Source of the DNA: Bremerella volcania
GTDB lineage: Bacteria; Planctomycetota; Planctomycetia; Pirellulales; Pirellulaceae
Reading direction: 5' to 3'
DNA length: 64,000 bases
NCBI RefSeq assembly: GCF_007748115.1
Contig: NZ_CP036289.1
Span: forward strand, 5,952,001-6,016,000
Shown here: positions 63,801-64,000 of the stretch, one piece after another
Layout: every line of letters begins with the position of its first letter
Numbering within the stretch: the stretch's first letter is position 1
Translations under genes and position numbers: made by a program
Notes under the pieces: generated by a model
Told to the model about the DNA's origin: nothing
Database searches by the model: none
The model's input: only the letters and a program-made list of their open reading frames with translations

Positions 63801-64000
63801 TTGATCGTAGGTGTAGTTCTCCGCCACCCACAGCCGACCTCGGGCATCCCAGGTCATGGCAATCGGGTTTTGCACGTCCGGCTCGGCGAAAACAACCTCA
63901 ACGTTAAAACCATCAGGCACTTCAAAGCTGGCCGCCGCTTCTTTCGGCGGCATCGGTTGGGCGTCCTTATCCCGTTCCGAGTTATGAATCTCGGGAAAAT
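60879..64000 (-). CDS. PVC-type haem-binding CxxCH protein, 5' part missing (runs off right edge)
   Basis: At least 1040 residues. The frame stays open through the right edge, so the true start is outside the window. The N-terminal half is a membrane-bound-dehydrogenase-type beta-propeller (VPDGFNVEVVFAEPDVQNPIAMTWD, LWVAENYTYD, LRFGPDGWLYGRCGHSC, YMIDWSDTGECHDH). The middle is a helical HEAT-like region, and the last ~150 residues are a cytochrome-c-like domain with C-A-K-C-H as haem site and Met candidates in ALSPMPDLQ. This layout is characteristic of planctomycetes and verrucomicrobia. The substrate is unknown. Confidence 0.93.
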   Translation of the reverse strand, partial: FPEIHNSERDKDAQPMPPKEAAASFEVPDGFNVEVVFAEPDVQNPIAMTWDARGRLWVAENYTYDQPSMRFDRSMRDRVLFFEDTDRDGKLDKRNVFVDDVQMLTSVEVGLGGVWLMCPPQVLFIPDADHDGKPDSRAKVVLDGFTVAKDNYHNFANGLRFGPDGWLYGRCGHSCPGLIGVPGTPDELRQPMDGGIWRYHPQTKHVEVLTCGTTNPWGHDWDEHGEMFFINTVNGHLWHTIPGAHFKQAFTLDKNPHVYELIDHHADHWHFDTTGKWQDSRAGAANEFGGGHAHVGMMIYQGTNWPEAYRGNLFTVNMHGMRVNQEILEREGSGYVGKHGKDILISGDPFFRGMELSTGPDGSVYMIDWSDTGECHDHTGVHRTSGRIYRISYDGANKVPRPPTGDSYFLNPMVQQLDNNWTPRMARLVLQEKYLAGEDMGPLVELLKPMVLESTPEQALTSQEKHDRNRLRYLWTLHVIGGTDEELLLKLLDDKNEYIRVWAIRLLTQQWPLDGILGPVPYDEAAQKVVAENAQQRLPKLTEMAKNDKSGLVLLTLASTLHRLPVYDRCQVATELVKHAQYADDHNLPLMTWYGLIPVANQPSKPFQTQAGTVQATVVREPGMKPDGLVDVAIASTWPTTTKLIARRLTESIDKDPIPINNLIVATRDFDTSKASDVLAGMSEALRGWSKAPKPKDWDALVTSFKSAEDPSIQQYLRELGALFGDGRALDELRKLAMSGDTDMQIRQSALASLIEAKPDDLREICEKLVSTSNLNVVAARGLALFDDPDAAKLLVDNYRRFREPQRPEVLAILLSRPTSANVLLDAMEKNRIRKSDVTAFHVRQMRSLGDEALSKRVNEVWGEVRESSEEKQKAMAYWKGRLTEETLSHANMGQGRVVFEGLCAKCHRLYGEGSNIGPDLTGSNRSNLDYLLQNIIDPSAIVSADYRMTVLQMDDGRVLSGIIAEQTDRTLTLQTPTDRVTVEKEGIEAQKKTALSPMPDLQLGAGPNQPGGLLTDEQFIDLISYLKNPAQVPLPAAN

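Noticed and set aside
1-64000. CRISPR array, tRNA, rRNA, IS element or prophage
   Set aside because: Reading both strands I found no regularly spaced repeats, cloverleaf sequence, transposase motif or phage gene set.

Overview
The window looks like chromosomal DNA of a planctomycete, most likely a Pirellulaceae-type organism (Blastopirellula/Bremerella/Rhodopirellula-like). This rests on family content: a PVC-type haem-binding CxxCH protein, a DUF1559 prepilin-like protein, a secreted protein with the planctomycete LEPR-like N-terminal signal (LEQRQLLA), a BBP7-like outer-membrane protein, an LptD-like protein, and many hypothetical proteins with long intergenic gaps. I found no rRNA, tRNA, CRISPR array, insertion sequence or prophage. 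The genus is inference.

Layout. 1-3.3 kb: an unrecognised gene cut by the left edge and an animal-type haem peroxidase. 3.5-12.9 kb: mostly minus-strand genes (small membrane protein, RpiB, GNAT/SCP2-like acetyltransferase, BshC-like protein, GT2 glycosyltransferase, NIF3-like protein, a large secreted glycosidase-like protein), plus one plus-strand lipoyl-like domain protein at 4.4 kb. 13-19 kb: TIM-barrel sugar isomerase, secreted protein, RsmE, ExeA-like ATPase, two membrane proteins and a penicillin-acylase-family hydrolase. 19.5-22.7 kb: an overlapping permease/binding protein/permease operon of a carbohydrate ABC transporter without its ATPase. 22.8-30.4 kb: a 29-residue basic protein gene, an MMPL/RND exporter, a GT39-type glycosyltransferase, an LptD-like protein and a diacylglycerol kinase, which form an envelope cluster. 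30.4-36.8 kb: a possible small RNA, rplU, RNase E/G, and then ptsI, ptsH, ptsN and hpf, a PTS phosphorelay with no sugar permease.

37-45.7 kb: an anti-sigma/FecR-like membrane protein, the BBP7-like protein, an HDOD protein, and a FixJ/FixL-like two-component pair with a further CheY-like receiver. 45.8-52.1 kb: the most striking locus, a minus-strand operon of three consecutive, divergent GspF/PilC-type platform proteins followed by GspI-, GspJ- and GspK-like minor pseudopilins, a DUF1559 prepilin and a small membrane protein. No GspE ATPase, GspD secretin or prepilin peptidase is nearby. 52.2-64 kb: a lipoprotein, an SSS symporter, an ECF sigma factor, a cupin, Lgt with a PDZ-like insert, PanC, class II fructose-bisphosphate aldolase, a lipoprotein with a secretin-like end, and the PVC haem protein running off the right edge.

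The best candidates for something new are the triple-GspF pseudopilus operon, the PDZ-bearing Lgt, the unexplained 300-nt segment bounded by two perfect hairpins beside rplU, and the tiny basic gene at 22.8 kb.
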